From contig JBCDAU010000013.1 in NCBI GenBank assembly GCA_039185015.1, positions 71,149 through 135,148 of the forward strand: a DNA stretch of 64,000 bases, given 5' to 3'. The DNA comes from JBCBSZ01 sp039185015. GTDB taxonomy: Bacteria; Actinomycetota; Acidimicrobiia; Acidimicrobiales; Poriferisodalaceae. The notes under the pieces are model-generated. The model did not search any database. It was not told the DNA's origin and saw only the letters and a program-made list of their open reading frames with translations. How positions within the stretch are numbered: the first letter of the stretch is position 1; each line of letters begins with the position of its first letter. Made by a program: the position numbers and the translations under genes. Below, piece by piece: positions 48,696 through 57,891 of this stretch.

Positions 48696-51584
48696 TCAGA
48701 GGTCGGGGACCAGCCCGAGCCGTCGGGCCTCGGCGGCCGCAGCCGTGCGGTTGTCGACCCCGAGCTTGTGCAGGATCCGAGACACGTGGACGCTCACCGT
48801 CTTCGGACTGATGAACAGACCCTCCCCGATCTGCCCGTTGGTCCGACCTGCGGCGATGAGCCGCACGACGTCCCGCTCACGCGCGGTCAGGCCCGCGTCC
48901 GCCGCCGCGGATGACGTGTGCTCGCCGCCGATGATCCGACCGGCCCGCTCGACCAGCGGTGTCGCGCCCAGCCGACGAGCCGCCTCGGCCGCGGCGGCCA
49001 GCTCGGAACGTGCGGCGCTGCGGTCAGCCGTCTGCCAGAGCGCTTCGCCGCGGCGCACCCGCGCGGCGATCGGTTGCCAGGCGAAGCCGCCGAGCGCCCA
49101 GTGCTCCGCCGCCTCGCCGAAGCGGATCGCGACCTCGGCCGGATCGGTCGCGGCTCGCGCCCGAGCCTCGGCGATCCACGCTCGGGCCCGATGCAGCGGT
49201 GCGTCCGGCTGACCGTCGAGGAGGGCGGCGAGCCGCTCGACCTCGGCGAGGTGCGCGTCGACCCGCGCCCGGTCGGCAGGGTCGGCCGAACCGGCGTACC
49301 GGTCGATGACCCGTGCGTGGAGTCCGAGTTGCTGGAGCCGGGTTCCCGGGGCCGCGAGACCGTGCTGCAACGCCGTTCGACCGGCGTCGTCGTCGCCGAG
49401 GAGGAACGCGATGTCGGCACGCTGCGCCCAGTGCTCAGCGGCGAGCTGCGGATCGAACGCGCTCGTGTCGAGCTCGCCACCGTCGATGACCTCCTGAGCG
49501 GCCTCCAGGTCGCCGGTGCGGATCGCGCGGTCCGCGCGGGCCGGTGCCAACCAGCGACGAGGCAGGTGGCCCTCGGGACGCCGCAGCTCGGCGGCGAACG
49601 AGTCGGCCTCCGCCCATCGGCCGAGCTCGCACAGGATCTCGAAGCGGTTGGCGGCGATGAAGAAGCCCGAGCTGCTCTCGAGGCCGAGCTGCCTCGCCAG
49701 GTCGAGTCCGGCGACCGCTCGGCGTTCGGCCTCGTGGAGGTCGCCGATCATCGACAGCCCACTGACCAGGTTGACGATCGCACGAGATCGCTCGACGCCG
49801 TCGCCGACCTCGGTGGCGATGTCCTCCGCCTCGGCGAGGAGGCGGCAGCCCTCCTCGTACTCACCGTCGTGGAGCAGGATCGAGCCCAACGAGTTGCGGG
49901 CGTGTCCTTCGGTGAGCCGTTCGCCGACCAGCCTGGCCATCTCGGCGGCCTCCGACACCGCCGCCTTCCCCTCGTCGTACCGGATGGCGAGCATCAGCTG
50001 CTGTCCGTATCCGGCGAGCACGACGGCACGCGCCGCCGAGGGTTCGGCGGGCACCAGCTCGACGGCGCGCTCGTACGCCGACAACGCAGCGTCGGGCTTG
50101 CCCCCGGCCTGGAGACAGCGGCCGAGCGACACGTGCAGCAGCGCCTGCGTGGCCGGCGGCTCCGCGTCGGCGGCGGAGATCGCCGCCCGCAGGTAGCGCG
50201 CCCCGCGGAGGAAGTCGCCCGCATCGCGCGCCAGGCGCCCAGCCGACTCCAGCAGGTCGAGATGGGTGGTCCCGGTCGCTCGCTCGGGATCGGCGAGGTC
50301 GTCCCAGAGATCGAGGACGGTCTCGACGTGGCCGAGGGCTTCGGCGAACGCGAGGACGCCCTCGGCAGCTCGGGCCGCGTCCATCGAGGCCTGGACGGCG
50401 GCTTCGACCTCGCGCGCCTCGCGCAGGTGCCACGCCAGCTCGGCGCTCGCGCCGACGAGCGTGGCGGCGAGGTCAGGACGCTGCTCGAGCGCGGCTGCGT
50501 ACCGCGCGTGGATGCGACGACGCTCGCCGGGGAGGACCGACCGGTAGATCGCCTCCTGCATCAGGGCGTGGCGGAAGCGGAGGCGCCCGTCGGTCCCCAC
50601 GACGCAGACCCGCGCGTCGATGACCTCGGGAAGCGCCGAGAGCCGAACATCGTCCTCGCCCAGCACCTCCTCCAGCACCTCGTCGCTGACCGACTCGCCC
50701 CCGACGGCAGCGACCTGGAGGAGCGCACGCGCCACCTCCGACAGCGACTCCGCACGGGCGACGATCAGGTCCTCCAGTTCCGGCCGGACGGTGGTCTCGC
50801 CGCGCTCGATCGCATCGAACAGCTCGGCGGCGTAGAAGGGGTTGCCACCCGACCGATCCGCGACCTCGTCGAGCACTCGAGCCGGCGGTGGTTCGCCGAG
50901 TCGAGCAGCGGCGAACCGGCCCAGCTCGGAACGGTCGAGGGGCGCCAGCGTCAGGTGCAGCACTCGGGGGCTGCGATCGAGCTCGACGAGCATCGGTCGC
51001 AGCGGATGGCTCCGCGACATCTCGTCGGTGCGGTAGGTACCGAGCAACGCCACCTGTCCGGGCTCGACGTTGTGGACCAGGAACACGAACAGCTCTCGGG
51101 TCGACGGGTCGGCCCAGTGCAGGTCCTCGATCACGACGCAGAGCCGTCGACGCCGGGCGACGATGGCCAGGAACGACGCCACCGCGTCGAACAGTCGCAG
51201 CGCGGTGCGTCCCTCTTGCGCCGGATCGCTCGTGCCGCGCTCGGGCTCGACCTCGGGCACCAGGGTGCCCAGCTCGGTCCGGACGTGAACGGGGAGGTCG
51301 TCGGACGAGAGCCCGGCGGCGACCCACATCGACCGGAGTGCCTCGCTGATGGCGACGTAGGGCAACGACGCGTAGGCGGTGTGGATGCACGAGCCGGTGA
51401 CGACGAGCACGTCGTCGGGGTCGAAGTCGTCGGCCAGCTCGCTGACGAGCCGGGTCTTGCCCATCCCGGCGTCCCCGCCGAGCAACACGGCCGCGATCCC
51501 CTCTTCGCCGCCTCGCACGACGCCCCGGAGGCGGGCCAGCTCGTCGGCCCGACCCACGAGCTCGTGCTCGACCGGCGAGCTCAC
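48696..51584 (-). CDS. LAL-type LuxR regulator (AAA ATPase, TPR, LuxR HTH)
   Basis: 962 residues from GTG 51584. The N-terminal ATPase has HELVGRADELARLRG, Walker A G37-T44 in GGDAGMGKT and a Walker B-type LCVVIEDLHWADPSTRELF. A long TPR-like helical middle follows. The last 65 residues are a LuxR helix-turn-helix (LTARERDVVRLIAAGRTNGQ, SPKTVSVHVSRILHKLGV). MalT-like LALs sense small ligands. It overlaps the dapC stop by 4 bases, so it is translated behind a lysine-pathway gene. Confidence 0.92.
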   Translation of the reverse strand: MSSPVEHELVGRADELARLRGVVRGGEEGIAAVLLGGDAGMGKTRLVSELADDFDPDDVLVVTGSCIHTAYASLPYVAISEALRSMWVAAGLSSDDLPVHVRTELGTLVPEVEPERGTSDPAQEGRTALRLFDAVASFLAIVARRRRLCVVIEDLHWADPSTRELFVFLVHNVEPGQVALLGTYRTDEMSRSHPLRPMLVELDRSPRVLHLTLAPLDRSELGRFAAARLGEPPPARVLDEVADRSGGNPFYAAELFDAIERGETTVRPELEDLIVARAESLSEVARALLQVAAVGGESVSDEVLEEVLGEDDVRLSALPEVIDARVCVVGTDGRLRFRHALMQEAIYRSVLPGERRRIHARYAAALEQRPDLAATLVGASAELAWHLREAREVEAAVQASMDAARAAEGVLAFAEALGHVETVLDLWDDLADPERATGTTHLDLLESAGRLARDAGDFLRGARYLRAAISAADAEPPATQALLHVSLGRCLQAGGKPDAALSAYERAVELVPAEPSAARAVVLAGYGQQLMLAIRYDEGKAAVSEAAEMARLVGERLTEGHARNSLGSILLHDGEYEEGCRLLAEAEDIATEVGDGVERSRAIVNLVSGLSMIGDLHEAERRAVAGLDLARQLGLESSSGFFIAANRFEILCELGRWAEADSFAAELRRPEGHLPRRWLAPARADRAIRTGDLEAAQEVIDGGELDTSAFDPQLAAEHWAQRADIAFLLGDDDAGRTALQHGLAAPGTRLQQLGLHARVIDRYAGSADPADRARVDAHLAEVERLAALLDGQPDAPLHRARAWIAEARARAATDPAEVAIRFGEAAEHWALGGFAWQPIAARVRRGEALWQTADRSAARSELAAAAEAARRLGATPLVERAGRIIGGEHTSSAAADAGLTARERDVVRLIAAGRTNGQIGEGLFISPKTVSVHVSRILHKLGVDNRTAAAAEARRLGLVPDL

Positions 51585-52696
51585 GCGGCGGCAGCCTCCA
51601 GCCGTCGCTCGACGAGGTCGTACGCCTCGTCGGGCCGGACCACGGCGATGCGGACGCGATCCGCAGCAGCCCGGCCGTAGAACTCACCGGGGCTGACCAA
51701 CACACCGAGGTCGCGCGCCAACCGCTCGGTGAAGGCCCACGCGTCGCCGCCGGGCACCCTCGGAAAGAGGTAGAAGCCACCTCTCGGCAGCTCGGCGTCG
51801 ACCCCGAGCGTCGCAAGCACCGACCGCATGCGCTCGAGGCGGCGGCGGTAGCGGTCGCGCTGGTCGTTCACGTGTGCCTGGTCGGCGAGCGCAGCGACCG
51901 CAGCCGCCTGGGCCGGCCCCGGGCACATGAAGCCGGCGTGCTTGCGCACCTCCGACACCCAGCGCACGAGGTCGGCGTCCCCGGCGTAGAAGCCCACCCG
52001 CACGCCGGCGAGGTTCGATCGCTTCGACAGCGAGTGGACCGCGAGCACGCCCTCTGCGCCGTCAGCGAGGATCGTGCGGGGTGCCCCATCCCAGGTGAAC
52101 TCGGCGTAGCACTCATCGCTGATGACGGGCACCTCGTGGCGGCGCCCCCACTCGGCAGCGGCTTCGAGGTCGTCGAGCGCGCCGGCCGGGTTGCCCGGCG
52201 TGTTGACCCAGAGGCACAGCGCCCTGGCGGCGTCGGCGTCGTCGACCCGATCGAGATCGATGCTGCCGTCCGCCGCTGCGGGCACCGGCACCGGGCGGCA
52301 CCCGGCCAGCTCCGCTCCCATCGCGTAGGACGGATAGCTGACCTCCGGGTACAGCACGGTGTCGCGCGCGGGGCGGCGAAGCCGCAGCCAATGCGGCAGT
52401 CCGGCCACCATCTCCTTGGAGCCGATCGTCGCCGCGACCTGGCCGGCGTCGATCTGGACACCGAGGCGGCGATCCATCCACTCGCTCGCCGCTTCACGCA
52501 GGGCGGGTGTGCCGATCGACGGCGGGTAGCCCCGCTCGGCTCCGCTCCCGGCGAGCGCTTCCACGACAGCTGTGGGGGGCGGGTCGGTGGGCGTGCCGAC
52601 CGAGAGGTCCACGATGCCACCCTCGTGCTCGGCGGCGACGGCCTTCAGGGGGTCGAGTCGGTCGTAGGGGTAGGGCGGGAGGACGAAGCCGCTCAC
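51581..52696 (-). CDS. dapC: N-succinyldiaminopimelate aminotransferase
   Basis: A 371-residue class I/II aminotransferase from GTG 52696. PLP-lysine motif HSLSKRSNLAGVRVGF; WVNTPGNPAGALDD and VISDECYAEFTWDG are the other cofactor motifs. The opening PPYPYDRLDPLK and the DECYAEF element match actinobacterial DapC. It aminates N-succinyl-2-amino-6-oxopimelate. It overlaps hflX upstream and the LuxR-family gene downstream, each by 4 bases. Confidence 0.88.
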   Translation of the reverse strand: MSGFVLPPYPYDRLDPLKAVAAEHEGGIVDLSVGTPTDPPPTAVVEALAGSGAERGYPPSIGTPALREAASEWMDRRLGVQIDAGQVAATIGSKEMVAGLPHWLRLRRPARDTVLYPEVSYPSYAMGAELAGCRPVPVPAAADGSIDLDRVDDADAARALCLWVNTPGNPAGALDDLEAAAEWGRRHEVPVISDECYAEFTWDGAPRTILADGAEGVLAVHSLSKRSNLAGVRVGFYAGDADLVRWVSEVRKHAGFMCPGPAQAAAVAALADQAHVNDQRDRYRRRLERMRSVLATLGVDAELPRGGFYLFPRVPGGDAWAFTERLARDLGVLVSPGEFYGRAAADRVRIAVVRPDEAYDLVERRLEAAAA

Positions 52697-54033
52697 GGCA
52701 CCACCCGCTCGGGGGCCGCCCACGCGGCGAACCGAGCGGCGCCGGCGTCGTCGACCCGCACTCGGATCACGGTGCCGCCCTCGTCGTGACGTTCCTCCAT
52801 GACCTCGCCCTCGCGGTGCGCCGCGGCGACGATGTCGCCCCGCTCGTAGGGCACGATCAGCTCGATCACGCGCGTCTGGGCCCGAAGCCGGGCGCCGAGG
52901 GCCTCGAGCAGCTCGTCGATGCCGTCGCCGGTGTGGGCGGACACGGCGCGGCTGTCGGGCACCGACGCGAGGAGCCGCTCGACGACCCCCTCACCGACGG
53001 CGTCGGTCTTGTTGAACACGACCAGCTCGGGCACCTCGCCGGCACCGATCTCGGCCAGCACCGAGCGGACGGCGACCATCTGCCCCTCGACGTCGTGGGC
53101 CGACGCGTCGACCACGTGCAGGAGGAGATCGACCTCGCTGACCTCCTCGAGCGTGGACCGGAACGACTCGACGAGTTGGTGGGGCAGCTTCTTGATGAAG
53201 CCGACGGTGTCGGACATGAGCACCTGCTCGCCGCCGGGCAGGGCCAGGCGCCGCGTCGTCGCGTCGAGCGTGGCGAACAGCCGATCCTCGGCGAGGACCC
53301 CTGCGCCGGTGAGCGAGTTGAGCAACGTCGACTTGCCGGCGTTGGTGTAACCGACCAGCGCGGCGGCGTGGAAGCGGCTCCGACGCCGGTTCTTGCGCTG
53401 CGTGCGACGGGTCGACCGCAGGCCACGCAGATCGGTCTCGAGCTTGTTCATCCGCCGCTGGATGCGACGCCGGTCCACCTCGAGCTGGGTCTCGCCGGGG
53501 CCTCTCGTACCGATGCCACCGCCCTGCTGGCTGAAGCTCCCGCTCCCCCGACGAAGGCGCGGCAACCGGTAGCGGAGCTGGGCCAGCTCGACCTGGGCCT
53601 TGCCCTCCAGGGTGGCGGCGTTCTGGGCGAAGATGTCGAGGATCACCGCCGTCCGATCGAGGGCCGAGCGCTTGAGGATCCGCTCGAGGTTCCACTGCTG
53701 GGCCGGCGTGAGCTCGTCGTCGAACACGACGGTGTCGGCGTCGACGAGATCGGCGAGCTGACGCAGCTCCTCTGCCTTGCCCTTGCCGACGAAGGTCGCC
53801 GGGTCGGGGGCGTCACGGCGCTGGAGCTCGCGGGCGACGACGTCGGCTCCGGCGGTGTCGACCAGCTGGGTGAGCTCCTCCAGCGCGTCCTCGACCCGGT
53901 CGATGGGCTCGTTGCCCCGCTGCATGCCGACGATGACGATCCGCTCGCGAAAGCTGCGCTCGATGAGGCCGGAGCTCTCGCCGCCGAACTCACCGAATCC
54001 GCCGCGGTGCGTCTGCTGGAGCTCGTCGCTCAT
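52693..54033 (-). CDS. hflX: Ribosome-associated GTPase HflX
   Basis: 446 residues from ATG 54033. N-terminal HflX domain with TFVGKGKAEELRQLADL, and the linker GGGIGTRGPGETQLEVDRRR. The GTPase domain has G1 VGYTNAGKSTLLN, G3 DTVGFIKKLP and G4 FNKTD. It splits stalled 70S ribosomes under stress. dapF overlaps it upstream by ATGA, and dapC overlaps it downstream. Confidence 0.95.
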   Translation of the reverse strand: MSDELQQTHRGGFGEFGGESSGLIERSFRERIVIVGMQRGNEPIDRVEDALEELTQLVDTAGADVVARELQRRDAPDPATFVGKGKAEELRQLADLVDADTVVFDDELTPAQQWNLERILKRSALDRTAVILDIFAQNAATLEGKAQVELAQLRYRLPRLRRGSGSFSQQGGGIGTRGPGETQLEVDRRRIQRRMNKLETDLRGLRSTRRTQRKNRRRSRFHAAALVGYTNAGKSTLLNSLTGAGVLAEDRLFATLDATTRRLALPGGEQVLMSDTVGFIKKLPHQLVESFRSTLEEVSEVDLLLHVVDASAHDVEGQMVAVRSVLAEIGAGEVPELVVFNKTDAVGEGVVERLLASVPDSRAVSAHTGDGIDELLEALGARLRAQTRVIELIVPYERGDIVAAAHREGEVMEERHDEGGTVIRVRVDDAGAARFAAWAAPERVVP

Positions 54034-54818
54034 GCGTGCACCTCGAGGTCGGCGACGTGGGTGGCGGGCCCCTCGAGGACGAGCGGTTCTCCGACGAGCA
54101 CGGTCGCCGTGCCGCCGGGCATCACGACCCGGACCCGATCGGCGACCAGTCCGAGCCGACGGGCGGCCCACGCGGCGGCGGTCGCTCCGGTGCCGCAGGC
54201 CTCGGTTCGACCAGCCCCGCGCTCCCAGATCGACATCGTGAGCTCGTCGAGGCCCGAGACGGCCACGAGATGGACGTTGACTCCCCCGGGCACGAGCGCC
54301 TCGACGGCCGGGCCGACCACCCCGGGGTCGGCCCCGGCGGCCTCGCCACCGACGAGCACGATGTGCGGGTTGCCGACGTCGACGCCGGCCTGCGCCTGGC
54401 TCGGCGGGGTGACGGCATCGAGTCCCTCGGGGAGCGCCAGCTCGGCCGCCGTTCCCATCTCGACGGCGAGCACCGCGGTGCGGTCGTCGATCCGCTCGAC
54501 GAGCCGAAGCTGCCGCGGGCCCGCGTCGGTCGAGACGACGTGGTCGTCACCTGCCCAACCGGCCCGCACGAGCGCCTGCCCCAGACAGCGCAACCCGTTG
54601 CCGGACAGCTCGGCCCGGCTGCCATCGGCGTTCCAGAGCAGCATGCGAGCCGCGGCGCCCTCTCCCGCCGGGCGCGCCACGATCAGGCCGTCGGCACCGA
54701 CGCCCCGCCGCCGGTCGCACAGCGAGCGGGCGAGGTCGGCGCCGACGTCGAGATCGCCGTCGGCATCGAGCGCGACGAGGAAGTCGTTGCCCAGACCGTG
54801 GTGCTTCGAGAGATGCAT
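54030..54818 (-). CDS. dapF: Diaminopimelate epimerase with Ser at the first catalytic Cys position
   Basis: 262 residues from ATG 54818. Opening KHHGLGNDFLV, RRRGVGADGL, and the second catalytic loop RTEACGTGATAAAW with its Cys are all typical. The first loop, usually E-M-C-G-N-G-x-R-C, reads AELSGNGLRC, so the first catalytic Cys is Ser; a Cys remains two residues after GNGL. DapF inverts LL- to meso-diaminopimelate with two Cys bases. It may work with Ser or be weakened. It overlaps hflX by ATGA. Confidence 0.85.
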   Translation of the reverse strand: MHLSKHHGLGNDFLVALDADGDLDVGADLARSLCDRRRGVGADGLIVARPAGEGAAARMLLWNADGSRAELSGNGLRCLGQALVRAGWAGDDHVVSTDAGPRQLRLVERIDDRTAVLAVEMGTAAELALPEGLDAVTPPSQAQAGVDVGNPHIVLVGGEAAGADPGVVGPAVEALVPGGVNVHLVAVSGLDELTMSIWERGAGRTEACGTGATAAAWAARRLGLVADRVRVVMPGGTATVLVGEPLVLEGPATHVADLEVHA

Positions 54819-54859
54819 CAGGAGGTCCAGTCTGCCGGTCGGGACCGACCGGCACGACC

Positions 54860-55492
54860 TCATTGGTCGTCGCGCTGGGCGGCGGCCCGGATCGCCGCCT
54901 CGTAGTCCTCGGTGCTGTTCGTGCGCGGGTAGGGCTCGTCGGGAACCGGCACGCCGAGCGCGGCGCACAACGGCGCCCACCCGTCGCGGGGGTTGATGAC
55001 CACGAGCCGCTCCGGCTCGACGGTGGCTCGCACTCGTCGGTTGTGCTCGTCGTACTGCGTCATCATCGCCTCGGGATCGTCGACGGTTCCCCAACCGACC
55101 CGTGCGATGAGCGCTCGGATCATGTCGGGCAGCGCCGAACCGGGTGCCTCGGCGAGCGCTCGACGCATCGCCTGGCCCACGGTCGAATCGACGCTCTTCC
55201 ACCACTGCGCAGCGTCGTCACGGACGGAGTGGACGACGACCGCGTCCGGGAAGTCGGCGACGAGTCGCTCCCAGACGGCGCTGCCGGGCCAGTCGACGAT
55301 CGCTGCGAAGTCGTCGAGGAACGACCAGTCGGTGGCCCCGCCGTCGGCGATCGCGGTCCACTGCGGGGCGTGCTCATCGGCCCGGGGGATGCACTCGTAC
55401 ATGTGGTAGCACGGCGCCTCGATCAACTGCTCGATCGCAACCTTCAGGCTGTTGGTGCCCGTCCGCGGCAGCCCCGTCCCGACGATCTTCAT
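54860..55492 (-). CDS. Sulfotransferase-family protein (P-loop)
   Basis: 210 residues. KIVGTGLPRTGTNSLKVAIE is a PAPS-binding loop at the very N-terminus, followed by the partner motif VVVHSVRDDAAQWWKSVDST. This matches a compact sulfotransferase family found in actinobacteria and eukaryotes; the substrate is unknown. It lies inside the usually uninterrupted miaA-dapF run: its ATG overlaps the miaA stop, and dapF follows 41 bases after its own stop. It looks like an insertion into a conserved operon. Confidence 0.75.
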   Translation of the reverse strand: MKIVGTGLPRTGTNSLKVAIEQLIEAPCYHMYECIPRADEHAPQWTAIADGGATDWSFLDDFAAIVDWPGSAVWERLVADFPDAVVVHSVRDDAAQWWKSVDSTVGQAMRRALAEAPGSALPDMIRALIARVGWGTVDDPEAMMTQYDEHNRRVRATVEPERLVVINPRDGWAPLCAALGVPVPDEPYPRTNSTEDYEAAIRAAAQRDDQ

Positions 55493-56400
55493 GCGGGGGA
55501 TCGTGCCAGTCCCGCGACGATCGCGTCGAGCGTGTTCGCCACTTCAGCGGGAGACTCGTCGTAGCCGAGCCAGCGCCATCTCGGATCTCGACGAAACCAC
55601 CGCTCCTGTCGCCGGGCGAAACGCCGGGTACGCCGCACCGCCTCGTCGACCGCCGCATCGAGGCTCGTCTCGCCGCGCACATGGGCGGCGAGCTCGCGGT
55701 AGCCGAGCGCTTGCCCGGCGGTCCGACCCAACACCGGGAGGAGCTGTCGGACCTCGTCGACGAACCCCTCGGCCAGCTGGGTCTCGTAGCGGCGGGCGAT
55801 GCGCTCGTCGACGACGGATCGAGGTGGTGCCAGCCCGACGAACTCGAGACCCGGCCGATCGGGGTGGGTGTCGAGTCCCGGTCCGTAGGACGAGAACCGC
55901 CGCCCACTGCCGATGGTGACCTCGAGCGCCCGGAGCACGCGACGGCGGTTGTCCGGCTCCATCCGGGCGGCGGCCGTCGGGTCCAGCTCGATGAGGCGAG
56001 CGTGAAGCGCGGCGGTGTCCGGCTCGGCCTCGAGCTCGGCTGCGACATCCGGGTGGCGGCCCGGCAGCTCCAGCCGATCGACCACCGCACGGACGTAGAG
56101 GCCGGTCCCGCCGACGAGCAGCAACGGGCGGTCGGCTCGGTCGAGGACCTCCAGCGCCCGGTGCTGGTGCTCGGCGACGGTCCACTCCGTCGCGGGGTCG
56201 ACGAGGTCGATCAGATGGTGGCGGACTCGATCCTGTTCGGCGCCGGTCGGCTTCGCCGTGCCGATGTCCATGCCCCGGTAGACCTGCATCGAGTCCATCG
56301 ACACGATCTCCAGGCCGTGGCGCTCGGCGGCCTCGAGGGCGAGCGTCGACTTGCCCGACGCCGTCGCGCCGACGAGGACGAGGTGTCGGGGCTCGCTCAG
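55489..56400 (-). CDS. miaA: tRNA dimethylallyltransferase MiaA, probable CTG start
   Basis: 303 residues if it starts at CTG 56400. The family's P-loop, VLVGATASGKSTLALE, lies upstream of the first ATG (56304), so the ATG start would delete the ATP/DMAPP-site loop. No ATG, GTG or TTG occurs in frame between the upstream region and that loop; the CTG forms a CTGA overlap with the miaB stop, the same NTGA coupling used across this window. Later motifs SMDSMQVYRGMDIGTAKP, VGGTGLYVRAVVD and RRTRRFARRQERWFRRDP are typical. It prenylates A37 of tRNAs. Confidence 0.9.
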   Translation of the reverse strand: MSEPRHLVLVGATASGKSTLALEAAERHGLEIVSMDSMQVYRGMDIGTAKPTGAEQDRVRHHLIDLVDPATEWTVAEHQHRALEVLDRADRPLLLVGGTGLYVRAVVDRLELPGRHPDVAAELEAEPDTAALHARLIELDPTAAARMEPDNRRRVLRALEVTIGSGRRFSSYGPGLDTHPDRPGLEFVGLAPPRSVVDERIARRYETQLAEGFVDEVRQLLPVLGRTAGQALGYRELAAHVRGETSLDAAVDEAVRRTRRFARRQERWFRRDPRWRWLGYDESPAEVANTLDAIVAGLARSPA

Positions 56401-57797
56401 CTGGCTGCGACCGGGATGCGGATCTTGTGCTTCGGTGCGGCCACGACCTCGCGCAGCTCGCCTCGGAGGGAGTGGGCACCGGCGCCGACGACGCCGACGA
56501 TCGCGACGGTGCCGGTGCGCAGCACCTGCTCGCTCGGGAAGTGCACCAGCTTGTTCTGTCGGGTACGGCCCGTGAGCAGCCGCTCGTCGCGCTTCGACGG
56601 GCCCTCGACGATGACCTCCTCGACGCGACCGACACGTGCCTCGTGCTTGGCCCGCGCCGAGCGCTCGATCACGGTGAGGAGGCGGTCGAAGCGCTCCTGC
56701 ACGACGTCGGCAGGGACGAAGTCGGCGACCATCTCGGCCGCCTCGGTGCCGGGGCGGGGCGAGAACTGGAACGTGTAGGCGCTGTCGTACTCGGCAGCAG
56801 CTGCGACCTCGAGCGTGGCGTCGAAGTCGTCGTCGGTCTCGCCCGGGAAGCCCACGATCAGGTCGGTGGTCACCGCGAGGTCGTCGATGCCGGCTCGGGC
56901 GGCGCGAAGCCGCTCGAGGTAGCGCTCGGCGGTGTAGCCCCGGTGCATCGCAGCGAGGACCCGGTCGCTGCCCGCCTGCAAGGGGAGGTGGAGGTGCTCA
57001 CAGACCGACGGTGTCTCGGCCATCGCCGCGATCGTCTCCGGACGGAGGTCCTTGGGATGCGGACTCGTGTAGCGCACCCGTCGGATGCCCTCCACGGCGC
57101 CGACCGCACGGAGCAGGTCGGCGAACAGCGGACGGATCCGGACGTCGTCACCGTCGCGGCGGGCAGCGAGCGTGAGGTCGCGTCCGTAGGAGTTGACGTT
57201 CTGGCCGAGCAGGGTCACCTCGACGACACCGTCGTCGACCAGCTCACGGACCTCGCCGACGAGCTCGTCGAACGGACGGCTGATCTCGACGCCGCGCACG
57301 GCCGGGACGATGCAGAACGCGCAGTTGTTGTCGCACCCCATCTGGATGGTCACCCAGGCGGCGTGCCCGGCCTCACGCTGCACCGGGAGCGCCGAGGGGA
57401 ACTCGTCGGACTCCTCGACGATCTCGGTGATCGGACCGGAGAGGCGCGACTCCCGCAGCAGCTCGGCCGCCCTCCCGACGTTGTGGGTGCCGAAGACCAC
57501 ATCGACGTGGGGTGCCCGCTCCTGGATCAGATCGCGGTCCTTCTGCGCGAGGCAGCCGGCGACGGCGATCTGCACCTCGGGCCGGCGGTCCTTGAGCGCC
57601 TTGAGGTGGCCAAGGTGCCCGTAGAGCTTGTTGTCGGCGTTCTCCCGGATGCAACAGGTGTTGAGCACGATGACGTCGGCGTCGTCGACCTCCGTGGTGG
57701 CCTCGAGGTCGTCGTCGTCGAGCAGACCGGCGATCCGCTCGGAGTCGTGCTCGTTCATCTGGCACCCGAAGGTGCGCACGAGGTACTTCCGGGTCAC
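56397..57797 (-). CDS. miaB: tRNA-2-methylthio-N6-dimethylallyladenosine synthase
   Basis: A 466-residue methylthiotransferase. N-terminal UPF0004 domain with Cys12 in TFGCQMNE, plus LNTCCIRENA and AVAGCLAQKD. The radical SAM cluster CxxxCxxC is in GCDNNCAFCIVP. C-terminal TRAM domain with LTGRTRQNKLVHF. It adds the methylthio group to i6A37, the product of MiaA encoded next. It is divergent from the GGDEF-EAL gene by 164 bases. Confidence 0.96.
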   Translation of the reverse strand: MTRKYLVRTFGCQMNEHDSERIAGLLDDDDLEATTEVDDADVIVLNTCCIRENADNKLYGHLGHLKALKDRRPEVQIAVAGCLAQKDRDLIQERAPHVDVVFGTHNVGRAAELLRESRLSGPITEIVEESDEFPSALPVQREAGHAAWVTIQMGCDNNCAFCIVPAVRGVEISRPFDELVGEVRELVDDGVVEVTLLGQNVNSYGRDLTLAARRDGDDVRIRPLFADLLRAVGAVEGIRRVRYTSPHPKDLRPETIAAMAETPSVCEHLHLPLQAGSDRVLAAMHRGYTAERYLERLRAARAGIDDLAVTTDLIVGFPGETDDDFDATLEVAAAAEYDSAYTFQFSPRPGTEAAEMVADFVPADVVQERFDRLLTVIERSARAKHEARVGRVEEVIVEGPSKRDERLLTGRTRQNKLVHFPSEQVLRTGTVAIVGVVGAGAHSLRGELREVVAAPKHKIRIPVAAS

Positions 57798-57855
57798 GAC
57801 CGGCCAGGCTACGAGCTTTCTCGTTCACCGTGGCGAGCGGCCCGCTGACACGACC

Positions 57856-57891
57856 ACTACCTTCCGTGGCAGATCCGACTACCTCCCGTGG
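57856..57891. promoter_or_regulatory. Direct repeats in the miaB / GGDEF-EAL control region
   Basis: ACTACCTTCCGTGG (57856) and ACTACCTCCCGTGG (57878) differ at one base and are 22 bases apart, two helical turns. A 13-base dyad CCACG-CAA-CGTGG follows at 57893-57905, and another CCGTGG lies at about 57831. Candidate operator of an unidentified regulator. Confidence 0.45.

Noticed and set aside
48918..51680. 920-codon open frame opposite the LuxR-family regulator
   Set aside because: The true frame has Walker A and a LuxR helix-turn-helix; this one only mirrors its codon bias.
55856..55900. GTCGAGTCCCGGTCC resembling a tRNA T-arm
   Set aside because: It lies inside the conserved part of miaA and has no acceptor, D or anticodon arms at the right distance.
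56427..57848. 473-codon open frame opposite miaB
   Set aside because: Mirror of miaB codons; lacks start signals and motifs.
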